A DNA stretch of 64,000 bases, taken from NCBI RefSeq assembly GCF_000768705.1, contig NZ_AVPJ01000003.1, forward strand, positions 287,310 through 351,309. Reading direction: 5' to 3'. The notes beneath the pieces are model-generated. The model did no database searches. It was not told the origin of the DNA and was given only the letters and a program-made list of their open reading frames with translations. The stretch's first letter is position 1. The number at the start of each line of letters is the position of its first letter. This document shows positions 24,390 through 33,417 of this stretch, one piece after another. The stretch comes from Knoellia sinensis KCTC 19936. GTDB taxonomy: Bacteria; Actinomycetota; Actinomycetes; Actinomycetales; Dermatophilaceae. Both the position numbers and the translations under genes were made by a program.

Positions 24390-24641
24390 GTGCTCCGTTT
24401 CCTGCCCGTGCTCATCGCTGTTGCGTTGTCGATCTACTGCGTCGTCGACTGCATCCAGAGCGACGAGCACCGCGTCCGGGGCCTGCCCAAGCTCGTGTGG
24501 GTCTTCGTCATCCTGCTGTTCCCGTTCGCCGGGTCAGTCGCGTGGCTCTTCGCCGGCCGCCCCAAGGCTAGCCCGCCGCCGCCACGCCGCCCGATGCCGC
24601 GCGGCCCCGATGACGACCCCGACTTCCTCAAAGGACTCTAG
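24390..24641 (+). CDS. Small membrane protein, PLDc_N (phospholipase D nuclease N-terminal) domain
   Basis: Eighty-three residues. Two helices (FLPVLIAVALSIYCVVDCIQ and LPKLVWVFVILLFPFAGSVAWLF) flank a short polar loop; the V-W-x3-I-L-L-F-P-F-x-G-x2-A-W-L pattern is typical of PLDc_N proteins in actinobacteria, where they commonly sit between menE and menA. The tail is Pro-rich and acidic. There is no phospholipase domain; the name is historical. The role is unknown, perhaps linked to the membrane enzyme MenA. Confidence 0.8.
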   Translation: MLRFLPVLIAVALSIYCVVDCIQSDEHRVRGLPKLVWVFVILLFPFAGSVAWLFAGRPKASPPPPRRPMPRGPDDDPDFLKGL

Positions 24642-24653
24642 GCACCAACGCCC

Positions 24654-25538
24654 ATGGCCACGTACCAAGAGTGGGTCGCCGGTGCGCGCCCACGCACCCT
24701 CTTCGCTGCCATCGCCCCCGTCGTCATCGGGACCGCCGCAGCCACACAGCACTCCGACCCCGACTACGCGATCGCGGTGTTGGCCGCTGTCGTCGCGCTG
24801 GCGCTGCAGGTCGGGGTGAACTACGCCAACGACTACTCCGACGGCATCCGCGGGACTGATGACTCACGCGTCGGGCCCGTCCGTCTCGTGGGGCAGCAAC
24901 TGGCCGATCCCAAGAACGTCAAGGCCGCTGCGTTCCTGTCCTTCGGCTTCGGCGCCATCGCCGGTCTGGCTCTCGTGGCGCTGGCCGAGGCGTGGATCCT
25001 GCTGCCCATCGGCCTCGCGTCGATCTGGGCAGGGTGGAAGTACACCGGGGGCGACAACCCCTACGGCTACCGCGGCCTCGGTGAGGTCTTCGTCTTCGTC
25101 TTCTTCGGGCTCGTGGCGACCCTCGGCACGCTCTATGCACAGACCGGCGCCGTGACGTGGTTCGGGCTCGCCGCCGCAGTCGGCGTCGGCGCGATCGCGT
25201 CCGCGATTCTCGTCGTCAACAACCTGCGCGACATTCCCACCGACACGACCTCGGGCAAGCAGACGCTGGCCGTGCGCCTCGGCGACCGCGGCACCCGCTA
25301 CCTGTGGCTCGGCCTCATCGTCGTCAGCGTGCTCGCCGTGGGTGTCATGGCAATCTGGGAGGTCTGGGCGCTCGTGGGCCTGCTCTCCGTGGCCGCCATC
25401 TGGCGTGCCATCCAACTCGTCATGAACGGCGGGGAGGGACGTCGGCTCGTCCCGGTGCTGGGTGCGACGGGGAAGTACGAGCTCGTCTATGCCGTGACCG
25501 TCCTGGTCGGCGTCCTCATCGCCCGCGCCCTCGCCTGA
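24654..25538 (+). CDS. menA: 1,4-Dihydroxy-2-naphthoate polyprenyltransferase
   Basis: About 294 residues with eight or nine membrane helices, UbiA family. The two Asp-rich prenyl-diphosphate motifs are intact: VNYANDYSDGIRGTDD near residue 60 and VVNNLRDIPTDTTSGKQTL near residue 190, followed by AVRLGDRGTRYLW. It attaches the prenyl chain to DHNA at the membrane. It ends 23 bp before a strong bidirectional hairpin. Confidence 0.93.
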   Translation: MATYQEWVAGARPRTLFAAIAPVVIGTAAATQHSDPDYAIAVLAAVVALALQVGVNYANDYSDGIRGTDDSRVGPVRLVGQQLADPKNVKAAAFLSFGFGAIAGLALVALAEAWILLPIGLASIWAGWKYTGGDNPYGYRGLGEVFVFVFFGLVATLGTLYAQTGAVTWFGLAAAVGVGAIASAILVVNNLRDIPTDTTSGKQTLAVRLGDRGTRYLWLGLIVVSVLAVGVMAIWEVWALVGLLSVAAIWRAIQLVMNGGEGRRLVPVLGATGKYELVYAVTVLVGVLIARALA

Positions 25539-25561
25539 ACCCGATTCGGTCACGTCGGACT

Positions 25562-25623
25562 GTCGAGGTAGTAGGAAACGCCGTCCCCAGGTCGACGGGT
25601 ACGGCGTTTCTTACTACCTCGAC
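25562..25623. terminator. Bidirectional terminator-like hairpin between menA and a DUF4229 gene
   Basis: Arms of 23 bases (25562-25584 and 25601-25623; left arm begins GTCGAGGTAGTAGGAAACG) pair with a single G-T wobble position around a 16-base loop. It lies between convergent genes and can fold equally on both strands. No long U tract follows either arm, so it may act as a barrier hairpin rather than a classical intrinsic terminator. Confidence 0.75.
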
Positions 25624-25639
25624 TGCAGCTCAGACGAGC

Positions 25640-25987
25640 TCAGCGGAAGTCGGAGTCGCTCTCCGGCGCGTCGCCCGAGGCGTTGCCCGGGCCAGAAGCA
25701 GCGCGCCCGCCCGGCCGGTCGATCTCGGCGTCCTCGGCGGCCTCGTCGCTGCGTCCGGCGGCCTCACGCTTGCGCTCGATCCGCTCGTCGACCCGGCCCG
25801 CGATCGCAGCTGAGGCCTGCTGGCGGAACGGCTTGAGCACGATGGCCGAGATGATCAGCGACGCGACAGCGGCGATGACCACTGCGAGCAACTGCTCCTC
25901 ACGGTCACGCAGACCGAGCAGCCACGTCGCGGCCAGGCAGCCGACGAAGATCAGCGTGCGCAGGATGAGATAACGAACCATCGCCAT
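25640..25987 (-). CDS. DUF4229 membrane protein
   Basis: About 115 residues. VRYLILRTLIFVGCLAATWLL and LLAVVIAAVASLIISAIVL are two membrane helices followed by KPFRQQASAAIAGRVDERIE, the hallmark order of DUF4229. The tail is charged and Pro/Ser-rich. ATG 25987 is favoured by AGGG ten bases upstream; a second ATG at 25981 matches family starts equally well. The function is unknown. It is downstream of ccsB in the same orientation. Confidence 0.75.
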   Translation of the reverse strand: MAMVRYLILRTLIFVGCLAATWLLGLRDREEQLLAVVIAAVASLIISAIVLKPFRQQASAAIAGRVDERIERKREAAGRSDEAAEDAEIDRPGGRAASGPGNASGDAPESDSDFR

Positions 25988-26000
25988 GTCGAAGAGTCCC

Positions 26001-26996
26001 TCAGAGTCCCGAGTAGGAGTGCTGGCCGACGAAGTACACGTTCACGACGGCGTAGTTGATGATGATGCAGGCGAAGCCGGCCACCGCGATCCAGGTCGCC
26101 GACTGCCGCCGCCACCCACGGGTCACCCGCGCGTGAAGATACGCCGCGTAGACGACCCAGATGATGAAGGTCCAGACCTCCTTGGGGTCCCAGTTCCAGT
26201 AGGAACCCCAGGCCTGACGGGCCCAGATGGCGCCGGCGATGAGGGTGAACGTCCACAGGGGGAAGGAGATGATGTGCAGCCCGTAGGTCAGCCGCTCGAG
26301 AACGCGCCCCTCGGGCAGCGCCCGCAGCACCCGCCACACACCCCGCTCCGACCCGAATCGGTCCTGGGCGAGGTAGAGCAGCGCCACGACGAACCCGACG
26401 GCGAAGAGCCCCACGGAGATCGTGGCCACCGTGACGTGGATGACGAGCCAGATGCTCTTCAGTGACGGCATGAGTTCGGCCGCCTCGGTGTACCAGACCG
26501 TGTTGGCGAGCCCGAGCAGGATCAGAACCGGCGCGACCACGAAGACGCCGAGCCAGCGCAGGTCACGGCGCAGGCCCCACAGCACGAACACGAGCATCGT
26601 GAACAGGGCGGAGGCGACGCCGAACTCGAACATGTTGCCCAGCGGCCACCGCTCCACGGACAACCCGCGCAACGCCGCCGACACCGCGAGCAGCACCGTG
26701 CCGAGGATCGCGAAGGTCTGGGCGACGCCGCCGGCCTTGCGGGCACGCAGGGGCACTTCCGGTTCCACCGTCCCGGGCACTTCGGCAGACAGCGAAGAGG
26801 CCGCCTCCCCCAGCGACGAGCCACCGCCAGCGGCGACCAGTGCGCGGTCGGCCACGTCTGCGGACTCGGCCACATCGTCACGGGCGGGGAGCCACCCGGC
26901 CAAGTAGCCGGCATACCCGAGCATGGACAGCGTGAGGACCGCCATCGCGGAGTAGAGGCTCAGGTTGGCGTAGGTCGCCAGGGTCTCGTGGGTCAC
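26001..26996 (-). CDS. ccsB: Cytochrome c biogenesis protein CcsB/CcsA type (heme handling)
   Basis: About 331 residues with eight or so helices. The heme-binding WWD-type motif is AWGSYWNWDPKEVWTFI near residue 265, and conserved histidines lie in VIHVTVATISVG and YGLHIISFPLW. A hydrophilic insert (residues 40-85, rich in Ala/Ser/Glu) follows the first helix. With ResB it exports heme and ligates it to apocytochromes c in system II. Its ATG overlaps the resB stop (26993-26996). The name CcsB follows actinobacterial use. Confidence 0.92.
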   Translation of the reverse strand: MTHETLATYANLSLYSAMAVLTLSMLGYAGYLAGWLPARDDVAESADVADRALVAAGGGSSLGEAASSLSAEVPGTVEPEVPLRARKAGGVAQTFAILGTVLLAVSAALRGLSVERWPLGNMFEFGVASALFTMLVFVLWGLRRDLRWLGVFVVAPVLILLGLANTVWYTEAAELMPSLKSIWLVIHVTVATISVGLFAVGFVVALLYLAQDRFGSERGVWRVLRALPEGRVLERLTYGLHIISFPLWTFTLIAGAIWARQAWGSYWNWDPKEVWTFIIWVVYAAYLHARVTRGWRRQSATWIAVAGFACIIINYAVVNVYFVGQHSYSGL

Positions 26997-28585
26997 GTGC
27001 GTCGTTCCTTCAGTCGCGTGAGGACGTCATCGAGCTCATCGCCCATGCCCTCGTCGTCGTCCTTGGCCAGGCCGCCGATGCTCACTACGGTACGGCCCTC
27101 CTCCGCCGCGGGCGCAACCCGCACGAAGACCCGGCGCCGGCGGATGGTCAAGGACAGGATCAGCCCGAGCAGCGCCACCAACGACGACACGAGCGTGAGC
27201 TCCTTGCCGGGGTCGCTGCGGATCGAGATTCCGGCGAAGCGGTCGACCCCGTCGAAGGTGATCGACCCCTGCCCGCCGGGGAGGGTGTAGGTCTGGCCGG
27301 GCGTGAGCCAGATGCGGAGGAGATCGCTCCCCTCCTTGTTCTTGAGCTGGGTCATCTCGGAGGTGTTGAGCGAGTAGACCGACTGCGGACGCCCGCCCGG
27401 GAAGAGGTCGCCCTCGAACGCCGACAGTGCGAGCGCAGGCTCAAGCATGTCTGGGAAGACCGAGCGTGGACCCTGGTCGTCGAGCACGGCCGTCGGCAGG
27501 AAGAGCCCTGCGAACCCGAGTTGCTTGCCCACCGGACCCGCCCCGGCGACCTTGATGGCACCGACCGACGTATAGAAGTTGTCCTGTGCGAGGAACGGCG
27601 TCGACTCGGAATAGGTGACCTTGCCGTTGGCGTCCTTGACGGTGATGTGCGGCGCGTAGCCGTTGCCGAGGAGGAAGGCCGTGCCGCCGCCGGTCTCGAG
27701 CGGTCCGTTGACGCGGATGACCTTCTTCTCCGGTTCCGCGCCGGGTTCCTTCGTGAAATCGACGTATGCCGTGAAGTCCCGTGGCGATCCGAACTGGCCT
27801 TTGCCCTTGACGTCGGTCTCGAACTGGGCGTCGAAGTCGGTGAGCGTCATCGAGAACGGCTCGAACTCGGAGACATCGACGAGGGGGCCCGGGCTGATCG
27901 TGTCGTAGCGCGCCACTGTGTTGGCGAAGGTCTGCCCGACGGGAATGATCACGTCGCCCTTCCAGCCGAGCAGGTGCCCCCACGCCATGCCGACGATGAC
28001 GCCGATCAGGGCGAGGTGGAAGGCGAGGTTGCCGGTCTCCTTGAGGTAGCCCTTCTCGGCCGACACGGTCGTCGCGTCGTGGGAGTGGGTCCGGAAGCGG
28101 CCGCTCTTGAGTGCGCCGCGGACCCGCTCCAGCACCTCGTCAGGGGTGCCGTCGACCTCGACGGAGTCGTGGGCGGCCAGTCGCTCCAACCGTTTCGGCG
28201 CACGAGGAGGCTGCGCCCGCATCGCCCTCCAGTGGACCTTGGACCGTGGGAGGACACAACCGACGAGCGAGACGAAGAGCAGGATGTAGATGGCCGCGAA
28301 CCAGGGCGAGGCATAGACCTCGAAGAAACCGAGACGGTCGAGGATCGGGCCGGCCGTCTCGTGTCGGGCGATCCAATCGGTCGTGCGGACGGCGTCGATG
28401 GAACGCTGCGGGAAGATCGATCCGGGCAACGCGGCAATCGCGAGGAGCAGCAACAGGAAGAGCGCCGTCCGCATGGACGTGAGCTGGCGCCACGCGAAGC
28501 GCAGCAGGCCCAGCGGCCCCAGCGTCGGCTGGGTGACGTCGTCGCGCTCGTTGCGGGGGTCCTTGGGCTGGGTCGACAGGCTCAT
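26993..28585 (-). CDS. resB: Cytochrome c biogenesis protein ResB
   Basis: About 530 residues. Three N-terminal helices (ALFLLLLLAIAALPGSIFPQ, WFAAIYILLFVSLVGCVLPR, LAFHLALIGVIVGMAWGHLL) come before a large extracytoplasmic domain with FANTVARYDTISPGPLVDVSEF and FSMTLTDFDAQFE, and a last helix near residue 480 (LTLVSSLVALLGLILSLTI). This is the ResB/Ccs1 layout. ATG 28585 shares one base with the ccdA stop (TGATG). It forms the heme ligase complex with CcsB. Confidence 0.93.
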   Translation of the reverse strand: MSLSTQPKDPRNERDDVTQPTLGPLGLLRFAWRQLTSMRTALFLLLLLAIAALPGSIFPQRSIDAVRTTDWIARHETAGPILDRLGFFEVYASPWFAAIYILLFVSLVGCVLPRSKVHWRAMRAQPPRAPKRLERLAAHDSVEVDGTPDEVLERVRGALKSGRFRTHSHDATTVSAEKGYLKETGNLAFHLALIGVIVGMAWGHLLGWKGDVIIPVGQTFANTVARYDTISPGPLVDVSEFEPFSMTLTDFDAQFETDVKGKGQFGSPRDFTAYVDFTKEPGAEPEKKVIRVNGPLETGGGTAFLLGNGYAPHITVKDANGKVTYSESTPFLAQDNFYTSVGAIKVAGAGPVGKQLGFAGLFLPTAVLDDQGPRSVFPDMLEPALALSAFEGDLFPGGRPQSVYSLNTSEMTQLKNKEGSDLLRIWLTPGQTYTLPGGQGSITFDGVDRFAGISIRSDPGKELTLVSSLVALLGLILSLTIRRRRVFVRVAPAAEEGRTVVSIGGLAKDDDEGMGDELDDVLTRLKERRT

Positions 28586-29322
28586 CAGATCGGCACCACG
28601 AACCCGTTGATGAACTCGACCTGCAGCCAGCGGGTGAGCGACTCCCACACGCCGGTGACAAGGAGCAGACCCACCACGATGAGGAGCCCTCCGCCCAGGA
28701 ACTGGATCACGCGGTGGTGCCTGCGGACCCAGGCCGAGACGCGACCGAACCGCTCGATCCCGGCGGCGGCGAGGATGAACGGCAGCCCAAGACCGAGGGC
28801 ATAGGCCGTCGCGAGGGTCACGGCGCGACCGGTGCTGGGGTCGGTCACCGACGCCGAGAGGGTGAGCACGGCCGCGAGCGTCGGTCCCGTGCAGGGCGCC
28901 CACCCGAGGCCGAAGACGGCGCCCAGAAGCGGCGCCCCCAGCAAGCCGGCTCGGGGGCGCCAGGACGGCGCCAACTGACGCTGGGACCCGAGTCCGAGGA
29001 AGAGCAGCCCCATGAGGATGACGATGACGCCGCCCACGCGCATGAGCGTCTCGCGGTGCACGGCCAGGCTCCGGCCCAGCGTGCCGATGAAGATCGACAG
29101 CAGGATGAACACCACGGCGAACCCGAGCACGAACAGCACCGCACCCAGCACCATGCGACCGCGTGAACGCTGCTCCAGCGCCGTGTCGCTCAGGCCGGTG
29201 ACGTAGCCGAGGAAGCCCGGCACGAGCGGCAGCACGCACGGCGACGCGAAGGACACGAGCCCGGCGAGCGCCGCCACGAGGACGGCAAGCGGCAGGGCTC
29301 CGGAAGCGATCTGGTCTGACAT
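28585..29322 (-). CDS. ccdA: CcdA-type thiol-disulfide transporter
   Basis: About 245 residues with six helices. The paired redox cysteines lie in LVSFASPCVLPLVPGFLGYV (helix 1) and GLGWAPCTGPTLAAVL (helix 4), as in CcdA/DsbD-beta. It carries electrons from cytoplasmic thioredoxin to ResA outside, keeping apocytochrome cysteines reduced. It lies between resA and resB in the same orientation. Confidence 0.93.
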   Translation of the reverse strand: MSDQIASGALPLAVLVAALAGLVSFASPCVLPLVPGFLGYVTGLSDTALEQRSRGRMVLGAVLFVLGFAVVFILLSIFIGTLGRSLAVHRETLMRVGGVIVILMGLLFLGLGSQRQLAPSWRPRAGLLGAPLLGAVFGLGWAPCTGPTLAAVLTLSASVTDPSTGRAVTLATAYALGLGLPFILAAAGIERFGRVSAWVRRHHRVIQFLGGGLLIVVGLLLVTGVWESLTRWLQVEFINGFVVPI

Positions 29323-29344
29323 GAGTGTGGGTTCGACGCGCCGA

Positions 29345-29965
29345 TCAGGACTTCAGCACGTCGTCGATGAGGCCCTGCAACGTCGCCGCGGTGACGACAC
29401 CGCTCGCACGGGCCGCGACCCGGCCCTCACGGTCGAGGACGAGGGTGGACGGCGGCGACGTCGGGGCCTGCCGACCGAAGGCGAGGATGAGCACACCCGA
29501 CTCGTCGGTGAGGCTGGGGTACGTCATCTTCTGGGTCTCGACGAACGCCCGACCCCGCTCGGGCGACTCCCGGAAGTCGATCCCCATGAACTGGACCGGC
29601 TTCTTGGCGGCCTGCACATCGGTCCAGACCTTCTCGAGGTCCGGGATCTCCTCGATGCACGGCGGGCACCACGAGCCCCAGAGGTTGACGACGACGACGT
29701 CCTTGCCTCGGGCCGACTCGCTCGACCACGTCTCACCGTCGAGGGTCGTGCCCTCCAGGGTGACCGGGTCCAGTCGCTTGTCTGCCGGGATCTGCTCGAT
29801 CGCCCCGTTGCCGGCGATGTAGCCCTTCTGGTCGCCCTTCTTGGCCTGCTCCGCAATGGAGTTGGGATCCGAGGAACACGCTCCGAGCGCGACGAGAGCA
29901 GCGACAGAGGTGAGGGCAAGGGCACTGCGGCGCGACACGGCATACCGAGTGGTTCGACGGGTCAT
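29345..29965 (-). CDS. resA: Lipid-anchored thioredoxin-like protein ResA/TlpA type
   Basis: About 206 residues. After an Arg-rich start, the signal LALTSVAALVALGACSS contains a lipobox (LGAC). The thioredoxin domain has NLWGSWCPPCIEEIPDLEKV with the active CPPC and later TSPPSTLVLDREGRV with the cis-Pro. It reduces apocytochrome c disulfides, receiving electrons from CcdA. Its ATG overlaps the TGA of the upstream phosphatase gene (29962-29965). Confidence 0.9.
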   Translation of the reverse strand: MTRRTTRYAVSRRSALALTSVAALVALGACSSDPNSIAEQAKKGDQKGYIAGNGAIEQIPADKRLDPVTLEGTTLDGETWSSESARGKDVVVVNLWGSWCPPCIEEIPDLEKVWTDVQAAKKPVQFMGIDFRESPERGRAFVETQKMTYPSLTDESGVLILAFGRQAPTSPPSTLVLDREGRVAARASGVVTAATLQGLIDDVLKS

Positions 29966-30621
29966 GCACCGGCTCCGGACTGGGCCATCGGCAGCAAGGC
30001 AGCCGCCGGCTCGCTGTAGGCGAGCGACTCGAGCTCGTCCCCGCGATAGGTGAGCGAGGTCAGGGAGGCAAGTGAGCACTCGCGCTTGCGCGGGTCGTGC
30101 ACGAAGCGGCGCCCCTCGATGGCCAGACGCAGCATCCAGATCGGCGCCTGGTGCGACACGATGACGGCCTCGTGACCACGAGCCTTCTCACGGGCGTCGT
30201 CGACGGCCGCCTGCATCCGCTCGGCGAGCTGCACGTAGGGCTCACCCCACGACGGGCGCATCGGGTTGATCATGAGCTTCCACATCTTGGGGTCGCGGAA
30301 GATGCCCTTGCCGCCGGCGACAGCACGTCCCTCGAAGGCGTTCTCGGCCTCGAGCGCCCGCGGGTCGAGGTCGATCTCGAGGTCGTGCGCCGCCGCGATG
30401 GGCGCCGCAGTCTCACGGGCCCGCTCGAGCGGGCTGGAGATGACGTGGGTGATGTCGTGGTCGGCGAGGTGGTTCGCGACAAGATCCGCCATCTCGCGGC
30501 CGAGTTCCGAGAGGTGGAACTCGGGCAGGCGCCCATAGAGGATGCGGTCGGGATTGTGGACCTCACCGTGCCGCACGAGGTGCACGACCGTGCGCACGGC
30601 GGTCGGGTCGGGCGGCGTCAT
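29962..30621 (-). CDS. Histidine phosphatase family protein (phosphoglycerate mutase-like)
   Basis: About 219 residues. VVHLVRHGEVHNPDRILYG contains the RHG catalytic motif; SSPLERARETAAPIAA, EAENAFEG and IVSHQAPIWMLRL provide the second Arg, the acid and the second His. The MSMEG-type member of this family is typical next to actinobacterial resA; its substrate is unknown. ATG 30621 is chosen since the motif begins 15 residues later. It starts the cytochrome-maturation operon, 35 bp after hemL. Confidence 0.87.
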   Translation of the reverse strand: MTPPDPTAVRTVVHLVRHGEVHNPDRILYGRLPEFHLSELGREMADLVANHLADHDITHVISSPLERARETAAPIAAAHDLEIDLDPRALEAENAFEGRAVAGGKGIFRDPKMWKLMINPMRPSWGEPYVQLAERMQAAVDDAREKARGHEAVIVSHQAPIWMLRLAIEGRRFVHDPRKRECSLASLTSLTYRGDELESLAYSEPAAALLPMAQSGAGA

Positions 30622-30656
30622 GGTCCCGATTGTCGCAAACGAACCTGAGCGCCCGC

Positions 30657-31997
30657 TCAACCGGCTTGCGCTGCGGACCTGGCGGCTGCGGGGAGAGCGT
30701 CGACAACCTGACCGATCGCCTCATCGTCGTGGGCGCCACTGACGAACCAGGCCTCGAACGCGCTCGGCGGCAGGTGCACTCCCGACTCGAGCATGGAATG
30801 GAAGAAGCGACCGTATGCCGTGGTGTCCTGATCGCGTGCCTCGTCATAGTTCGTGACGGCGGCCTCCCGGAAGAAGATCGAGAACATCGAACCGGCCCAC
30901 TGGACCGTGTGGGCCACGCCCTCGGCGGTCAGCGCCGAGCTGGCGGCGTCGGCGATGGTGCGCGCGGTCGCCTCGAGTCGCGGGTAGAGGTCGTCGGTGC
31001 AGCCCTTGAGCGTGGCCAGCCCCGCGGCGGTGGCGACCGGGTTCCCGCTGAGGGTGCCGGCCTGGTAGACGGGGCCGAGGGGCGCGAGGTGGCCCATGAT
31101 CTCGGCGCTGGCACCGAAGGCGGCCGCCGGGAAGCCGCCACCCATGACCTTGCCGAAGGTGAAGATGTCAGGTGCCCCGACGGCATACGGGCCCTCGAGA
31201 CCGAACCACCCCGCCGAGCTGCAGCGGAAGCCGGTCATGACCTCGTCCGAGATGAGCAGCGCGCCGTGCTCGTGGGTGATGCGACGCATGGCCTCGGTGA
31301 AGCCGGGCGCCGGCGGGACGACGCCCATGTTGCCGGCGGCGGCCTCGGTGATGACTGCCGCGATTTCGCTGCCGCGAGCCGCGAAGGTGGCCTCGAGGGC
31401 CGCGACGTCGTTGTAGGGCAGGACGATCGTGTCGGCCGTCATCTCGGACGGCACGCCGGCGGAGTCGGGCAGGGCCAGGGTCGCGACGCCAGAGCCGGCC
31501 GCGGCAAGGAGGGCGTCGACGTGGCCGTGGTAGCACCCGGCGAACTTCACGATCACCGCGCGACCCGTGACACCTCGCGCGAGGCGCACTGCGCTCATGG
31601 TGGCCTCGGTGCCGGACGAGACGAGACGGACCTGCTCGACCGGCTCGATCCGCCGGACGATCTCCTCGGCGAGCAGCACCTCGTTCTCGCTCGGCGTGCC
31701 GAAGGAGAAGCCCTTGGCTGCCGCAGTCCGAACGGCCTCGAGCACGTCGGGGTGGGCGTGGCCCAGGATCATCGGCCCCCACGAGCAGAGCAGGTCGACG
31801 TAGCGACGACCATCAACGTCGGTGAGCCACGGCCCCTCCGCCGACGCGATGAACCGCGGGGTCCCGCCCACCGCACGGAACGCGCGCACCGGCGAGTTCA
31901 CACCGCCGGGGATGATCCGGGTGGCTCGTTCGAGAAGGGCTGCGGACGCGGGGGCGTCAGAGGCGGCTGGTGCAGCGGGCGAGGGGCTGGACGTCAT
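30657..31997 (-). CDS. hemL: Glutamate-1-semialdehyde 2,1-aminomutase
   Basis: About 446 residues, class III PLP aminotransferase fold. The signature includes [64 protein letters not shown] and the PLP-lysine in [19 protein letters not shown]. It makes 5-aminolevulinate in the C5 heme pathway from the HemA product. The ATG at 31997 is preferred over 32021 because the conserved part begins about 20 residues later. It is separated from the main hem cluster by marR and yceI. Confidence 0.94.
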   Translation of the reverse strand: MTSSPSPAAPAASDAPASAALLERATRIIPGGVNSPVRAFRAVGGTPRFIASAEGPWLTDVDGRRYVDLLCSWGPMILGHAHPDVLEAVRTAAAKGFSFGTPSENEVLLAEEIVRRIEPVEQVRLVSSGTEATMSAVRLARGVTGRAVIVKFAGCYHGHVDALLAAAGSGVATLALPDSAGVPSEMTADTIVLPYNDVAALEATFAARGSEIAAVITEAAAGNMGVVPPAPGFTEAMRRITHEHGALLISDEVMTGFRCSSAGWFGLEGPYAVGAPDIFTFGKVMGGGFPAAAFGASAEIMGHLAPLGPVYQAGTLSGNPVATAAGLATLKGCTDDLYPRLEATARTIADAASSALTAEGVAHTVQWAGSMFSIFFREAAVTNYDEARDQDTTAYGRFFHSMLESGVHLPPSAFEAWFVSGAHDDEAIGQVVDALPAAARSAAQAG

Positions 31998-32068
31998 GCG
32001 CCCATTGTCACGCCTGGGCATGACCCGTCAGAGCGGCCCCCTGCTCCTCACCCTGGATGGGGTCGGTC

Positions 32069-32563
32069 TCAGCGGACCTCGTCGTCCGGCCGGGTGCCGG
32101 GGACGAGGTGCTCTCGCACCACGGCGAACATGTCATAGAGCGCCGAGACCTGCTCTGTGCTGAGGAGATCGATGAAGTGGGTGCGCACGGATTCGACGTG
32201 GGTCGGAGCCGCGCTCTCGATCGTCCGGCGACCCTCGGCCGTGAGCGACAGGGCCACGCCGCGACCGTCCTCGGGCGTCGGCTCGCGCCGCACCCAGCCA
32301 CGGTCCTCGAGACGCTTGGCGGTGTGGGTGACCCGGCTACGACTCTGGACGACGAGGTCGGCGAGCACCGACATGCGCGCACGGTCGCCCTCCTGCTCGG
32401 AGAGCATCGAGAGCAGTTCGTACTCGGGGAGGCTGAGGCCGGAGCCAGTCAGATCCCGGTCCAGTGCGACCTGGAGCTCGCGATGTGCGCGCAGGTAGGC
32501 CCGCCAGGCAAGTTGCTCGTCATGGGACAGCCAGCGCGTCGCTGGGGTGTCTGCGTTGGCCAC
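32069..32563 (-). CDS. MarR family transcriptional regulator
   Basis: About 164 residues, GTG start at 32563. A helical dimerisation start (WRAYLRAHRELQVALDRDL) leads into the winged helix: LSLPEYELLSMLSEQEG, RMSVLADLVVQSRSRVTHTAKRLEDRGWVRRE and the wing DGRGVALSLTAEGR. It is divergent from yceI with a 165-bp gap that contains an AT-rich near-palindrome, a plausible binding site for this protein. MarR-yceI pairs are common in actinobacteria. The ligand is unknown. Confidence 0.88.
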   Translation of the reverse strand: MANADTPATRWLSHDEQLAWRAYLRAHRELQVALDRDLTGSGLSLPEYELLSMLSEQEGDRARMSVLADLVVQSRSRVTHTAKRLEDRGWVRREPTPEDGRGVALSLTAEGRRTIESAAPTHVESVRTHFIDLLSTEQVSALYDMFAVVREHLVPGTRPDDEVR

Positions 32564-32650
32564 GGCAGGAACACTAGCGAACGCCGGATGAACACCTGAG
32601 GCTGCCCCCAGCCTGTGAGTGTGACGCGGATCACGGCCCACGAGGAAAGA

Positions 32651-32666
32651 AGTTGAAATATCTACT
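32651..32666. promoter_or_regulatory. Near-palindromic operator candidate between marR and yceI
   Basis: AGTTGAAATATCTACT is an imperfect palindrome (AGTTGA / TCTACT) in a short AT-rich patch inside an otherwise G+C-rich gap. MarR-family sites are typically 16-20 bp AT-rich palindromes, and this one is about 65 bp before the yceI start, close to where a promoter is expected. Binding by the divergent MarR protein is inferred. Confidence 0.5.
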
Positions 32667-32728
32667 AATAGTCTGTGGTTGAACGATCTGAAAGGCACGA
32701 CCCCCACCCTCACAAGGAGTTCGCAGAC

Positions 32729-33271
32729 ATGAGCACCACCGCCATCCAGACCCAGCTTCCCGCCGGCACCTGGGCGATCGACTCTTCGCACACCGAGGTC
32801 GGCTTCGTGGCCCGCCACCTCATGGTGAGCAAGGTCCGCGGCTACTTCAAGGACGTCACCGGCACCGTCGAGATCGCCGAGGACATCACGAAGTCCGTCG
32901 TCGACGTGACGGCCCAGACGGCCTCCGTCGAGACTGGCAGCGCCGACCGTGACGGTCACCTCAAGAGCGCCGACTTCTTCGACGTCGAGCAGTTCCCGAC
33001 GATGACCTTCAAGTCCACCTCCTTCGACGGCGAGAAGCTCACCGGCGACCTCACCATCAAGGACGTCACCAAGCCCGTCACGTTCGACGTCGACTTCGGC
33101 GGCGTCGGCCAGGACCCGTGGGGCAACACCAAGGCCGGCTTCGAGGCCACCGCCACGGTCAACCGCAAGGACTGGGACCTCAACTGGAACGCCGCGCTCG
33201 AGGGCGGCGGCGTGCTCGTCTCCGACAAGATCACGCTCAACATCGACGTGCAGCTCGCCAAGCAGGCCTGA
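32729..33271 (+). CDS. YceI family isoprenoid-binding lipocalin-like protein
   Basis: About 180 residues. The family pattern is plain: GTWAIDSSHTEVGFVARHLMV, KVRGYFKDVTGTVEI, SADRDGHLKSADFFDVEQFP, LTGDLTIKDVTKPVTFDV and FEATATVNRKDWDLNWN. Members bind long polyisoprenoids such as octaprenol derivatives inside a beta-barrel; no signal peptide is present here, so it should be cytoplasmic. AAGGAG at 32714-32719 supports the ATG at 32729. In a menaquinone-rich neighbourhood a quinone-related ligand is conceivable. Confidence 0.9.
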   Translation: MSTTAIQTQLPAGTWAIDSSHTEVGFVARHLMVSKVRGYFKDVTGTVEIAEDITKSVVDVTAQTASVETGSADRDGHLKSADFFDVEQFPTMTFKSTSFDGEKLTGDLTIKDVTKPVTFDVDFGGVGQDPWGNTKAGFEATATVNRKDWDLNWNAALEGGGVLVSDKITLNIDVQLAKQA

Positions 33272-33289
33272 GCCAGCACCCCCTGAACG

Positions 33290-33345
33290 GCGCCCGCGCG
33301 CTGACCCTCCCCCTCCGGTCAGTCGCGCGGGCGCTCTTGTTTTGC
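33290..33345 (+). terminator. Rho-independent terminator of yceI
   Basis: GCGCCCGCGCG-CTGACC (33290-33306) pairs with GGTCAGTCGCGCGGGCGC (33317-33334) with a one-base bulge, followed by TCTTGTTTT. This is the classical stem plus U tract on the plus strand, 18 bp after the yceI stop. Confidence 0.85.
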
Positions 33346-33349
33346 TCAA

Positions 33350-33417
33350 CTGATTGCCCGTCTGGGACAACGGTGAGGCGCTCTGCGCCGATGACGACGT
33401 CCCAGACGGGCAATCAG
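33350..33417. repeat. Long hairpin with 19-bp perfect arms overlapping the hemB stop
   Basis: CTGATTGCCCGTCTGGGAC (33350-33368) is repeated inverted at 33399-33417 with a 30-base loop that has its own GGCGC/GCGCC stem. The right arm covers the hemB stop codon (33414-33416). It resembles the 49674-49744 hairpin in the pattern GCCC..TGGGAC. It could end hemB transcription, though a U tract is lacking. Confidence 0.75.
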
